Positions 21,655-30,884 of a stretch of 64,000 nucleotides of DNA are shown here, one piece after another. Source of the stretch: Chrysemys picta bellii. Lineage: Eukaryota; Chordata; Testudines; Emydidae. A model generated the notes under the pieces. It did no database searches, had not been told where the DNA came from, and saw only the letters and a program-made list of their open reading frames with translations. The stretch lies in contig NC_088800.1 of the NCBI RefSeq assembly GCF_011386835.1, positions 24,170,572 through 24,234,571 on the forward strand, given 5' to 3'. The position numbers and the translations under genes are program-made. The number at the start of each line of letters is the position of its first letter. Position 1 is the first letter of the stretch.

Positions 21655-21780
21655 TGCAGTGTTTTTGTAGCCATGTTGGTCTCAGGATATTAGAGAGACA
21701 AGGTGGGTGAGGTAATCTCTGTTATTTGGACCAACTTCTGTTTGTGAAAGAGACACGCTTTTAAACATACAGAAAGCTCT
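21655..21780 (+). repeat. Common sauropsid dispersed repeat (GGATATTAGAGAGACAAGG type)
   Basis: It contains GTAGCCATGTTGGTCTCAGG, ATATTAGAGAGACAAGG, TGGGTGAGGTAATCTCTG and TTGGACCAACTTCTGTTTG. I remember this as a very abundant repeat in reptile genomes, but I do not assign a class. An inverted piece of it occurs at 62215-62285. Confidence 0.65.
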
Positions 21781-21931
21781 GTGACTCTAATCTCCAACAA
21801 TTCTGTCTCTTCTTTGCGAGTTGAATAAATGTTTCTTTATTTAAAGTGGGGTTATTGACTGTTCTGGCTTGTAAGACCTTTAACTCTGTACCCGAGTCAG
21901 GTTCTCAGTTAAAGCTGTGGACCACAGAGAC

Positions 21932-22117
21932 CAGGATCGGCTCCAGGGTTTTTGCCGCCCCAAGCGGCGCAAAAAAAAAAAAAAAAAAAAAAGCCGCGAT
22001 CCGAGCGGGAGTGAAGGACCGTGCCGAATGGCCACCGAATAGCTGGACGTGCCACCCCTCTCTGGAGTGGCCGCCCCAAGCATCTGCTTGGCAAGCTGGT
22101 GCCGGCAGCTGTCCCTG
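21932..22117. mobile_element. Small hAT-like MITE related to the ZMYM-type hAT, with internal poly-A
   Basis: The left end reads CAGGATCGGCTCCAGG then GCCGCCCCAAGC; this closely resembles the left end at 9739 (CAGGGTCGGCTCTAGG ... GCTGCCCCAAGC). The right end is CGGCAGCTGTCCCTG. Flanks ACAGAGAC (21924-21931) and ACAGGGTC (22118-22125) match at 6 of 8. A 22-base A run sits at 21971-21992. With shared ends but no gene, it may have been mobilised by the enzyme family represented at 10036-12560 (inference). Confidence 0.6.
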
Positions 22118-22125
22118 ACAGGGTC

Positions 22126-24629
22126 CCAACATATAGAATGAAGTCAGCAATTTGATTCTAACTATACCAAAGTCTGAGAAAGGAGACTAGTCTTGAGGGG
22201 ATCACTCCTGCCATTGCATCTAATGGTGATCTCTACAGTTGCTACAGGGTATTCAGTCTCCTCTTTGACTACAAAGTATTTACTTAGACAGATTGCCACA
22301 TTTTTTGGATTTCTGCCAGAGAGGAAAATTAGTTCTTATCTGTTTGCTTTGAACAAGCAATACGACTGTGGAATAAATATATGATAAAGATAACTCCACT
22401 GGTCCCTGCTCCCTGCTTCTTAACAGCTGTTTCCCCTCTTTTCAGTCCAATTTTAACATAGGAAAGACATACTTTATGGGCACTTGACACTGTCAAAAAG
22501 ATATTTGTACAGAAGAAGGATACAGTTGGAAAACTCATTAAGAAATATACGGCGTATCGACAATTGGCATGTGTAGTGCTCTCAGGCACTCTGTGTTGAA
22601 GCCAAGTGCTTGATGGACACTCTCACGGGAGGGGTAGCTCAGACATGAAAATAAAGAAAGTGACGTTTAACACACAAGTTTTGCAGTCACTCAAAGACAT
22701 GGATAACCAGCTTAAGATGTATAAACATTGACAGCTGCCTCCTCCTATGAAGTACACACCCTTTTCAGGTGGAGCAAAGAGAAAAAATATCGTCTCTGAA
22801 CACTGTTAGGGAATAAGTGAGTTAATGAAAAGATCATTTAGTTCTCAGATACAGTCAATAACAAGTGTGCAGGCACAGGATGTTATAGAGTGATCCTGGG
22901 CCTGTTTACACTGGTTAACACATTCTTGATCAACATTCGTGGAAAATATAGGTGATAGCTGCCAGTGATGTGGCATCTGAGAGTTGTCTCCTATGTATTT
23001 TCTTAGTACATGTCCAATCATTAGCATGTCATCTGGCTGACACCTAATTTCCTGCAGAGATATGAGCCTCCCTGAACAGATTTAGCTAAAGGAACAAGTC
23101 TGAGCCTCCATATCCAATGCTACAGAGCCCTGAATTTCCCCTGATTATGACAGATAATTGCATTAAGTTTAAATGCACTTTTGGAATTGATCACTCCATA
23201 TGGGCATCCAAAATACAAAAAACTAATTCAAAAACTGTATTCCAAACATCAGTGAGCAAGAAAAGAAGAATAATCATAATGAAATTGATTAATGCAGGAT
23301 AAAGCTTACTGTTTATTCAAAGTAAGTGCATTTGGACTCAGACTGAAGATACATAAGTGAAGAAAACACAAGAAAGTGGGGAATTGCATTAGACTGGGTT
23401 TTCTATATGATTTTGTTGAGCCTAAAATGGAGTTGCACTCTGGAACACGCACGCTATCTCTGGAGCAAGGTCTGCTCTTAATTCCAATAGTGTAAATATG
23501 GAGTAATGTCACTGAGGCCATTGGTCTCAGATACATACTAGAATATTGTGCCCCTGTAAGACATGGTGCTACTTGAGTTTTGCTGCAGCAACTTTTCAAA
23601 GATTTCAGTGTGTATCTAGGAATGAAAGGCACCATCTGCACAATATATACAGAGGAATGGGAAAGAGAAAAAAAGTGGAATGGGAAATATTTTTATTTAG
23701 AGCATTGAGGAACAGTGGATCGACCCGCTGTAGGTAATTTTAAGTTTCCAAATAACTTGAAATAGGTGTAACTGATGACTGTGATAAGAAATTGAATTAC
23801 TGTGGCTTATACTCTATTATACAATTAGAAATTAGATTTTCCTTTTATACATTATACATATTTTTGTGGATGTCTGTTTAGTGTATGAATAAAATATTTC
23901 TGAATATTTTGAGTGCATTTTGCTAGTGAGGGTATTTGACAGTTCATAATAAGTGTGTATATTTTTCTGAGCACTTGTAGTTTGTGATTATTGCTTACAG
24001 ACCAGTGATTCCTTCCTATAGATTTTTGTAGCATCCAGAGAATGAAATTACATATTTATACTTTTAAAATGAAAACTCAGTTTTGCATACTGTTACATTT
24101 TTTAAATGCTTTGAATGGCTTTCTGTCTGCAACTTGAGATTTCTCAAAAGACACATACATTTACATACAAATCAAATGAAAGATCACTAAGAAGTACTAG
24201 GTGCTTGATAACACCAAGGGAGCATTACAGTATTCACTGAGTATGAGAACAACTTTCCATATCTGAATTTACAGCTAAGAACCATAGATTGATAGCTAAC
24301 ATAGTGTAACTAATTAACATTTGCTATAGAAATCAGAACATAAGTAAACCATACGGGAGAAAGAATTTTAGTTTTGCTGTATGCTATATGACTCTTTATT
24401 ACATTAGTTATGGTCTCACAGATCCTTAAAGAAAAAGAGAAGAGTTGTTAAAGTTTAAGTGCTACTTTTAAAAATGTTTTTGTCTTTTACTCCCAAAATA
24501 GAATTCACATTAAATCATAGATGCAAACTATTTTATTTAGTATCCAAATATTTAATATGCTCCATATTAGACTGTGCACCATACATGTCATAAACTAGTG
24601 ACTTACTTACATGAGTTAAGATGCCAGGA
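22126..24629. other. No gene seen
   Basis: About 2.5 kb with short, unsupported frames only; the AT-rich part from 23740 onward has no recognised repeat. Confidence 0.45.
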
Positions 24630-24709
24630 TCACACTCTTTGGACAAGACTAATATTGGATGCTGATGTATCACACTCTTTGGACAAGACTAATATTGGAT
24701 GCTGATGTA
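24630..24709. repeat. Perfect 40-bp tandem duplication
   Basis: The 40-base unit beginning TCACACTCTTTGGACAAGAC and ending GGATGCTGATGTA occurs twice, at 24630-24669 and 24670-24709, without a mismatch. The absence of differences in otherwise ordinary DNA suggests a recent event, or an assembly error. Confidence 0.95.
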
Positions 24710-24770
24710 TTGGTGTATATCCAGAGTAATGCCATGGACGTCAATGGAGTTATTCTGAATTTACACCAAA
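24710..24770. repeat. Ancient palindromic hairpin (TTGGTGTA...TACACCAA)
   Basis: TTGGTGTATATCCAGAGTAA pairs imperfectly with TTATTCTGAATTTACACCAA, with ATGGACGTCAAT in the loop. Palindromes of this type (ctggtgtaaatc... ) are, from memory, common in sauropsid genomes. Its left edge coincides with the end of the 40-bp duplication. Confidence 0.7.
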
Positions 24771-24794
24771 ATAGTTAATAACAGAATGGCCTAT

Positions 24795-24890
24795 AATTTG
24801 GAACACATGAGCAATGGAGAATAGCACAGTGAATGTTAGTGCTTCAGGTATTTGTATGCTGCTTCTTCAGGAAATATATTTGTTTAAGTA
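24795..24890. repeat. Diverged local direct repeat, copy 1
   Basis: AATTTGGAACACATGAGCAA through GCTTCAGGTATTTGTATG to GAAATATATTTGTTTAAGT aligns with 25180-25275 at roughly 70% by eye, offset 385 bp. No terminal signature of a transposon is visible. Confidence 0.6.
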
Positions 24891-25179
24891 ACTGATTTGT
24901 ATTTTAAAATAAAATAATACCTTTCATGTGCTTCATTTCTGTGCCATCATATCCAGCAGGCAATATATACATCTGTGATTTTAGAAGCATAGGTGACTAA
25001 TATTGTTAATACTTAGCAGCTTTGAATTGTTACTGCAGAGAAACAATGGTAGCAGGGACAATATTACATTAATTTAAACATAAAGGTAATGAAAAATTGT
25101 ATTTTCTTTAACTGTCTGACATTTATATATTCTATCAACTAGCTAGGTACGTTAGACCTATTCTGTGTGCTGTGTTAGT

Positions 25180-25275
25180 AATTTGAAACACATGAGTACT
25201 GGAAAATGGTACAATGAATGCAGGTGCTCTAAATAATTATATGGTGTTTACTCTGAAAATATATTTTTAGTTGAG
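25180..25275. repeat. Diverged local direct repeat, copy 2
   Basis: AATTTGAAACACATGAGTAC through GTGCTCTAAATAATTATATG to GAAAATATATTTTTAGTTG is the partner of 24795-24890. Either an old segmental duplication of about 385 bp or two copies of an unrecognised repeat. Confidence 0.6.
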
Positions 25276-25458
25276 TTGCATTTTGTTATGGCAAGAAGCC
25301 TTTTTATTATTAATTTGAGTTAGTCAGTCCACAAGCAGTGTTCACAGAATAAAATAAAGACTTTCATTAAACTAGGAATTAGCCAGTTCTCTGTGTCACA
25401 GTTAGAGGGACACTGACCCAGATCCACAAAGGCCACTTAGGTGCCTAACCCACAGACT

Positions 25459-25962
25459 TGGAGTATGTCTACACTTTGATGCTGGGATGTGATTTCCAGC
25501 TCAAGGAGACATACCCATGCTAGCTCTGATCGAGCTACTATGCTAAAAATAAATTGTAGCCACAGCAGTACTAGCAGTGAGAAGAGCTAGCTTTCCCGAG
25601 TACATACCTAATGTCTTTGATGGACACGCGTGATGCTGATCGCTGGCAGACAGGATCGAACCAGGGATCTCTGGAGCTTAGTGCATTAGCCTCTACCAGA
25701 TGAGCTAAAAGCCAACTAGCTGTTAGCTAAGGCTGTAGAGCAAACTCATTAATCTCTCTCTCTAAGTGGTCTCAGTGCCACTAGATGGGGCAGAACACCA
25801 CACCCAGGAGCTGTGGGGGTTACACATGCACTGGGGCCCACTAGCTCTTCATGTGGCTGCAGCTACACTCTATTTTTAGCTCACTAGTTTGATCAGACTA
25901 GCACAGGTATGTGTCCTCAAGCTGGGAATGACACCCCCAGATTGAGCTGTAGACATACCCTA
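25459..25962. mobile_element. Palindromic MITE (TATGTCTACAC ends) split by a SINE
   Basis: The left end is GGAGTATGTCTACAC and the right end is CTGTAGACATACCC. The arms pair over about 130 bases: left CATGCTAGCTCTGATCGAGC and CTAAAAATAAATTGTAG match the complement of right GATCAGACTAGCACAGG and CTACACTCTATTTTTAG. A tRNA-derived sequence fills the middle. No clear target duplication, so the superfamily is left open. Confidence 0.65.
25612..25838 (-). mobile_element. tRNA-derived SINE nested in MITE
   Basis: Minus-strand reading at 25713-25640 gives GGCTTTTAGCTCATCTGGTA, an A-box-like TAGCTCATCTGG, and further on GGTTCGATCC, a B box. The two Pol III promoter boxes and a tRNA-length spacing show a tRNA-like head. 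The remaining sequence (TAGCTAAGGCTGTAGAGC, CCACTAGATGGGGCAGAAC) matches, from memory, a turtle interspersed repeat. It interrupts the two arms of the surrounding MITE. It is not a functional tRNA gene: the acceptor stem does not close well. Confidence 0.6.
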
Positions 25963-25965
25963 AGA

Positions 25966-26083
25966 CAGTGGTTTTCAACCGAAGATCCCTGGGGGTCTGA
26001 AGACCATGTCTAAGATTTCCAAAGGGGTCCACACCACCATTTGAAAATTTGTAGGGGTTCGCAAATGAAAAAGGTTGAAGATC
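25966..26083. mobile_element. Small hAT-like MITE remnant
   Basis: It starts CAGTGGTTTTCAACC and ends with AAAAGGTTGAAGATCA, a partial complement. The interior holds CCCTGGGGGTCTGAAGACC and GGGTTCGCAAATG. Ends of the CAGTGGTTTTCAA type are usual for small hAT derivatives. No target duplication is visible, so it is decayed. Confidence 0.5.
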
Positions 26084-26393
26084 AGACCCAAAGTCCTGTT
26101 TTTAGGCTCCACTGCAATCCACAAAACCCTCACTTGGTTGCCACCTACCTTTGTAAGTGCTTAAACTCACCTAGTGCGTATGTTTTTGCAGTAGTTCCCT
26201 ATGAGCCTATGTTTCTGCCTCTCAGGATGTGCACTGCAGCCCCACTCTAGGTGCCCAGATGCCTGTCTCCTGCCTAAGCTCCAGAGCAATCCATGAATTG
26301 GGGAAAGATAGGTGCTCCTCCACTTAACTTGCCTGTGGGGTCCGAGTCAGTAGGGATGCTCAGAGGCTGCCTAACTCCATAAAACAGCTGGGG

Positions 26394-26581
26394 CAGTGGT
26401 TTTCAAACTGGGGCACATGTACCCCTAGGAGTACGTGAGCTCTTGTCAGGGGGTACGTGAGAAAAATCCTGTAATGGCAGACAATGCGTTTTATTTATTA
26501 AGACTTGGCAATTTACTGATAGGTATATTATGACCCTATCTCAGATCGGGGTACACGGCCTAAAAAGTTTGAAAACCACTG
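26394..26581. mobile_element. Small hAT-like MITE with 16-bp inverted ends
   Basis: CAGTGGTTTTCAAACT at the left is an almost exact complement of AGTTTGAAAACCACTG at the right. Internal CCCCTAGGAGTACGTGAGC and GATCGGGGTACACGG are weakly symmetrical. The flanking eight bases (AGCTGGGG and CCCTAGTG) do not match, so either the duplication has decayed or the outer edge lies a few bases further out. Confidence 0.7.
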
Positions 26582-26930
26582 CCCTAGTGGCTAGGATACT
26601 CACCCAGGATGTGAAAAACCTGTAGTACCAGTTCCACCTCTGCCAGATAAGGAGAAGGGATTTGAACAGGGATCTGCCACCTCTCAGTTAAATGTAACCA
26701 CTGGGCTATGGGGTAGTCCGATGTGGGTCTCCCTCAATCTCTCCCACTGAAGTTGTTCCACTTTAATTAAATATTATGTGGGCCAGAGAAAGAGGATGTA
26801 GCCCAGTGCCAAGGGCTCTCACCTGATAAGTGGTAGATCTTGGTTCAAATACCTAATCCCTATGAGGCAATGGGTGGGACTTGAACCAGCAGTCTCCCAC
26901 ATCTCAAGTAGGACTTAGGTGCTTTTGAAA
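26582..26930. repeat. Inverted tRNA-like modules
   Basis: Several stretches resemble tRNA-like box A/B units in opposing orientations: CCTAGTGGCTAGGATACTC with CCAGTTCCACC (26582-26640), the reverse of CCCAGTGGTTACATTTAAC with TGTTCAAATCCC (26716-26655), TAGCCCAGTGCCAAGGGCTC with GGTTCAAATACC (26796-26854), and a further reversed GTTCAAGTCCC at about 26890-26873. The layout matches a turtle repeat I remember with paired tRNA-like arms. No intact tRNA cloverleaf is seen. Confidence 0.45.
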
Positions 26931-27231
26931 ATTGTACCTTATAAAGAAAAATGTTCATTATATTTTTAAAAAATCAATTAAAACACTTCTCAGCTGATGT
27001 GAATGTTCCACAGCAGGGCTGAGAATCCATACACCAAGTAGTAAGCTGGTGCATGACAAATAGAAACTGAAGCAGATAGAAACAAATTGATTAGTCTAGT
27101 TTCACTTTCTAAACTGAGTGAAATGAAAGCAAACAGACAAAACCAAAACCCCCTGCCAGCATGAATTAATTCTTTCTAAGTAATAATCTAAGGTGGTATT
27201 ATAAGGACCGTATATTTACTTGTATTTTGAC

Positions 27232-28448
27232 TAGGGTTACCATATTTCAGCAAGCAAAAAAGAGGACGGGAGGAGCCCCGCCCTAGCCCCCCCTGCCCCT
27301 CCCACTCCCCCCCCCAGAACCCCCAACCCTCCCCCCGTTCCTTGTCCCCTGACTGCCCCCTCCTGGGACCCCTGCCCCTAACTGCCCCCCAGGACTCCAC
27401 TCCCTATCTAAGCCTCCCTGCCTCTTGTCCCCTGACTGCCCCAACCCTTATCCACACACCCCCACCCCCAGACAGACCCCTGGGACTCCCACGCCCCATC
27501 CAACCACTCCCCACCCCCTGACAGCCCCCCCAGAACTCCCAACCCATCTAAACCCCTCTGCTCCCTGTCCCCTGACTGCTCCGATCCCTCTCCGCACTCC
27601 TGCCCCCTGACAGCCCCCCCCAGAACTCCCAACCCATCTAAACCCCTCTGCTCCCTGTCCCCTGACTGCTCCGATCCCTCTCCCCACTCCTGCCCCCTGA
27701 CAGCTCCCCCCCAGAACTCTCAGCCCCCCACCCCGCTCCTTGTCCCCTGACTGCCCCCTCCTGGGACCCCTGCTCCTAACTGCCCTCCAGAACCCCACCC
27801 CCTACCTAAGACTCCCTGTTCCTTGTCCCCTAACTGCCCCCTCCTAAGACCCCCCCCAACTGCCCCCCAGGACCCTACCCCCTACCTGTACCCTGACTGC
27901 CCAAAACTTTCTCCACTCCCCCCAAAAAGCCCCCCCCCGTTTCTTGACTGCCCCCTCCAGAACCTCCCTGCCCCTTCTCCTGCCCCCCTTACCCTGCTGC
28001 TCAGAACAGGGTGTTGGGCTCTGTGCGAGCGGGACATGTGGCTGAGCTCCCCAGCACAACAAAACCGGGTCCCTGGCCCTGCACAACAAAACCCGGTCCC
28101 TGGCCCGGACCGGGCTGCAGGGGAGAGCTGCCCTTGTATCAGCACAAAGTGCTCTCGCTCCCGTTTTGCTACGCTGCATGGCAGAAACCGCTCCCAGTTG
28201 CAAAAGGGGAGGGCTGCACTTTGTGCTGAGACACTTGCTCAGAATGCAGGGCGGATCCGGCTCCTCTAGAGCTGCTCCGGAGTCCAGCCCGGGACTTTCC
28301 TGCAGCCCTCCCAGCCGCTCGCTCTGCTCTGCCGGGGGAGGGGGGAAATCCCGGACATTGTGAGTGCTTTACAAATTCCCCCCCGGACGCTATTTTTAGT
28401 ACAAAAAGGAGGACATGTCCGGGTAAATCCGGACGAATGGTAACCCTA
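27232..28448. mobile_element. hAT non-autonomous element, perfect 8-bp TSD, C-rich minisatellite inside
   Basis: Ends are TAGGGTTACCAT and ATGGTAACCCTA, a perfect 12-bp inverted repeat. ATTTTGAC flanks both sides (27224-27231 and 28449-28456). Subterminal motifs include GAGGACATGTCCGGGTAAAT on the right. The 1217-bp body is dominated by a C-rich array (27290-27990), followed by GC-rich sequence with the repeated words CGGGTCCCTGGCCC and CCCGGTCCCTGGCCC. Frames of up to 148 codons on both strands reflect the composition and are not genes. Confidence 0.9.
27290..27990 (+). repeat. C-rich minisatellite, about 90-bp units
   Basis: Words such as TGTCCCCTGACTGCCCC, CCAGAACTCCCAACCCATC and TAAACCCCTCTGCTCC recur. 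The landmark CTGACAGC occurs at 27518, 27607 and 27697, giving units of 89 and 90 bp that are almost identical. Flanking units are more diverged. The minus strand is G-rich. Confidence 0.8.
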
Positions 28449-28456
28449 ATTTTGAC

Positions 28457-29584
28457 ACGTAAGTCTAGATGTGCAAACCAGTCATATAACTGGATAAATC
28501 TAATTTATGCACACAAGCCCCAATTCAGCAAGCTATTTAACCTGTGCTTAACTTTAAGTATGTGAGTAGCCTCATTGATGTCATGGTACACAGACAGTCC
28601 TTTAATAGCTGCCATTATTAGTTAAACTTTTCTTTGTATTTTATGTACAGCAGTCCTTACCAAATCATAGCAGAGCTATACAGGTAACATTCACAATCCA
28701 CTAGGTTTGCATCGGCCAATTCTATTACAGTTTTGACTTTTTGATGTTGTTTCCTCCAATTTAATGCTCATGTGGCTGTAACTGCTGTAATGAGCAGACC
28801 ACTACAAAAATGGGACTTCACTCCAATCATTGTCAATGTTGATTGTTATATAATTGCTTTCATTAAACTGATGTTCATTAAAATAATTAACAAGATACAA
28901 CATCAACATGTAGATTGTTGCAAAGAACCTAAAACTGAAAAGAAAGCAACAATGTGATAAATTGGTTCTAAGTAGCTTCTTAATACTTAGATCAAATTGA
29001 GAGCCAAATGAATGCTTAAAAAGTCTATCCTCTTTAGACATAGAGCTTGGTGGGGGAGGGTTGATACATTTTGTTAAGATCTAAATTCACCTTTTGAAAT
29101 TCATCATTTCATAGATTTCCTGTTTTGTCTGCGGATCTTTGTGCATGCCCACCTCTGCTCAGATACCGCAACAGTTGATAGACAGTCAGAAAAGCAGTGG
29201 AAATCCATGGAAATCTCTTCCTACACCTCAGATGCAGCTCTCCCTGTGGATGGGCTGTAGGAGGGAAATACTTAAACACAGGATCACTGTACAGCCCATA
29301 GCTAGTTGCATATTTGGGGTTTTATTTAAGCAGATATTGTTGGTTCATATTGATTTGTGTTGCAAAACCACATTCACTTTTAATAATGTGGTTGTTCCAA
29401 TGCATTATCCCCAAAATTCACATAACAAAATGGCTAAACATGACATGACTTCTGTGCTGGATCCCCCATCCACTCATGTTTACTGTCAACAACAGCTAAG
29501 GCTCAAAAGAAATAACTAGGGAAGGCATGCCACTAAAGTGAGAGGTATGTCACACACACACACAAGCCTTTTAAATGAAATGAA
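28457..29584. other. No gene seen
   Basis: No supported gene. A 126-codon frame at 29139-29519 has no recognisable motif or splice context. A short (AC)n tract lies at 29552-29566. Confidence 0.45.
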
Positions 29585-29766
29585 TGGAGATATCCCATCT
29601 CCCAGAACTGGAAGGGACCTTGAAATGTCATTGAGTCCAGCCCCCTGCCTTCACTAGCAAGACCAAGTACTGATTTTGCCCCAGATCCCTAAGTGGCCCC
29701 CTCAAGGATTGAACTCACAACCCTAGGCTTAGCAGGCTAATGCTCAAACCACTGAGCTATCCCTCT
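29585..29766 (-). mobile_element. tRNA-derived SINE with CR1-type 3' tail
   Basis: Minus-strand reading begins GAGAGGGATAGCTCAGTGGT (A box) with GGGTTGTGAGTTCAATCC (B box), then GGGGGCCACTTAGGGATC, and ends with AAGGTCCCTTCCAGTTCTGG, a variant of the CR1 3' region. A tRNA head fused to a CR1-like tail is the known structure of the tortoise Pol III SINE, which is thought to use CR1 machinery for retrotransposition. The element is followed on its 5' side by a 16-base C run at 29767-29782. Confidence 0.85.
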
Positions 29767-29840
29767 CCCCCCCCCCCCCCCCAATGTCATGTAGTTCTCT
29801 AAGGCCACTGACTCAGAGCCTGAGCTATATATGTATGTTT

Positions 29841-29926
29841 GGAGATTGGTCCTGCTTTGAGCAGGGGGTTGGACTAGATGACCTCCTGAGGTCCCTTCCA
29901 ACCCTGATATTCTATGATTCTATGAT
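29841..29926 (+). mobile_element. CR1 / SINE 3' tail
   Basis: GGAGATTGGTCCTGCTTTGA, GCAGGGGGTTGGACTAGATG, CCTCCTGAGGTCCCTTCC and ATTCTATGATTCTATGAT are a near-consensus CR1 3' end in plus orientation. It lies just 75 bp from the minus-strand SINE with the related tail. It could be either a 5'-truncated CR1 or the last part of a SINE, since the two share this tail. Confidence 0.9.
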
Positions 29927-29930
29927 CCAA

Positions 29931-30036
29931 GAAATGTCTACACAGCTATTTTTAGCATGGGAGTGCAAGCCACACTAGCACTAGTCTGTCGACCCTGGCT
30001 AGGAGGCTTGCAGTTTAGATGCAGTTTAGACATCCC
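29931..30036. mobile_element. Short MITE relic (ATGTCTACAC ends)
   Basis: AAATGTCTACACAGCTATTT at the left and GTTTAGACATCC at the right are inverted, with GCTATTTTTAGCATGG and a CACTAGCACTAGTCTG block inside. Related to the palindromic MITE at 25459-25962. Confidence 0.55.
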
Positions 30037-30429
30037 CAAAGGGGTTGGGCACACTGCCGATCCCTAGCTCTTGCCTGACTTCCCTTGGATCACTTGTAGA
30101 GGCCTCATGGAGCTTAACTTTAGGCATCCAGGTTTGAAAATATTGTCCTTTATTTTCTGGGAGCTGTCTTTAATATGTTTGTTTTAAGTTGTAAAGGAAT
30201 GTTGTCTGGGGGCAGCATGTAAATTAGACATATCCATGGGAGTTCAGTATGCATGAGGATTTGTTTTTACATTTCATTTCAGGAGATAAATGTTTAATTT
30301 ATTCTGTTTGTCATGCTGAACTTCTGTGTACAAAATTACCACCTTTACAAGATACAAAAAAAAAACAAAACAAAACCCAGTCCCCCCTTTCTACCCTCAT
30401 CTTCCACAACTTGAATCCAGGCAAAGATT

Positions 30430-30537
30430 TGTATCTTTATGAGATAAAACAATTCTAAATTCAAATAGTGTACAAGCAGCACAGAGAGCCCCCGATCCAG
30501 ACTGGGATCCTGGGAAGGTAAACATGGTCTCTGTCTC
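30430..30537 (-). repeat. L2/MIR-like 3' piece, inverted copy
   Basis: Minus-strand reading contains GAGACAGAGACCATGTTTAC, CCCAGTCTGGATCGG and GCTTGTACACTA. The GAGACAGAGACC word and the trailing 'tgtgctgcttgtacac' resemble the 3' ends of L2-type LINEs and MIR-like SINEs. The first 23 bases match the plus-strand copy at 30686 exactly. Confidence 0.45.
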
Positions 30538-30685
30538 ACTTTTAAAATAATGCCAGTACCTGGGATGTATAAGCTGTAGTTGCCATTTATGAGTATTGGA
30601 TGTTTTATTTAGCAGTTTAGTGAAGAAAAATATGGGCTCTTCATTAAAGTTGATAGCTTTTGCTGCGTTTGTACAAATAACCATA

Positions 30686-30775
30686 AGTTCTTTGAGACAG
30701 AGACCATGTTTACCTTCACATTTGTACAGCATCTAACACTGCAGAATCCCAGTCTGGATTAGTGTTAATAAGGAG
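30686..30775 (+). repeat. L2/MIR-like 3' piece
   Basis: TTCTTTGAGACAGAGACC, ATGTTTACCTTCACATTTG and TACAGCATCTAACACTGC resemble the generic L2/MIR 3' end (ttctttgggacagggacc ... gtacagcacctagcac). Confidence 0.5.
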
Positions 30776-30796
30776 AAGGAAAAGGGACGTTTTATA

Positions 30797-30884
30797 GGGC
30801 CAGAACCTCAGCTGGTGTAAATCTGCATAGTTTCCTAGATATCAATAGAGCTATGCTGATCTACACCAGCTGAGGATCTGGCCC
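30797..30884. repeat. Palindromic hairpin (GGGCCAGAACCTCAGCTGG)
   Basis: Left arm GGGCCAGAACCTCAGCTGGT with AAATCTGCATAG, right arm CTATGCTGATCTACACCAGC with TGAGGATCTGGCCC. The two arms pair over about 35 bp with a few mismatches around a short AT-rich loop. This is a well-remembered short sauropsid repeat; class uncertain. Confidence 0.7.

Noticed and set aside
24630..24770. Start of a satellite or CRISPR-like array
   Set aside because: There are only two units without spacers, in a eukaryotic context.
25640..25713. Functional tRNA gene
   Set aside because: Box A and B motifs are present, but the acceptor stem does not pair and the sequence continues into a known SINE-like body.
27448..28269. 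Long proline- or glycine-rich frames
   Set aside because: They are produced by the C-rich minisatellite in the hAT element at 27232-28448.
29139..29519. 126-codon frame
   Set aside because: No motif, no splice context and no composition bias suggesting coding sequence.
29690..29766. Functional tRNA gene on the minus strand
   Set aside because: It is the tRNA-derived head of a SINE with a CR1-like tail.
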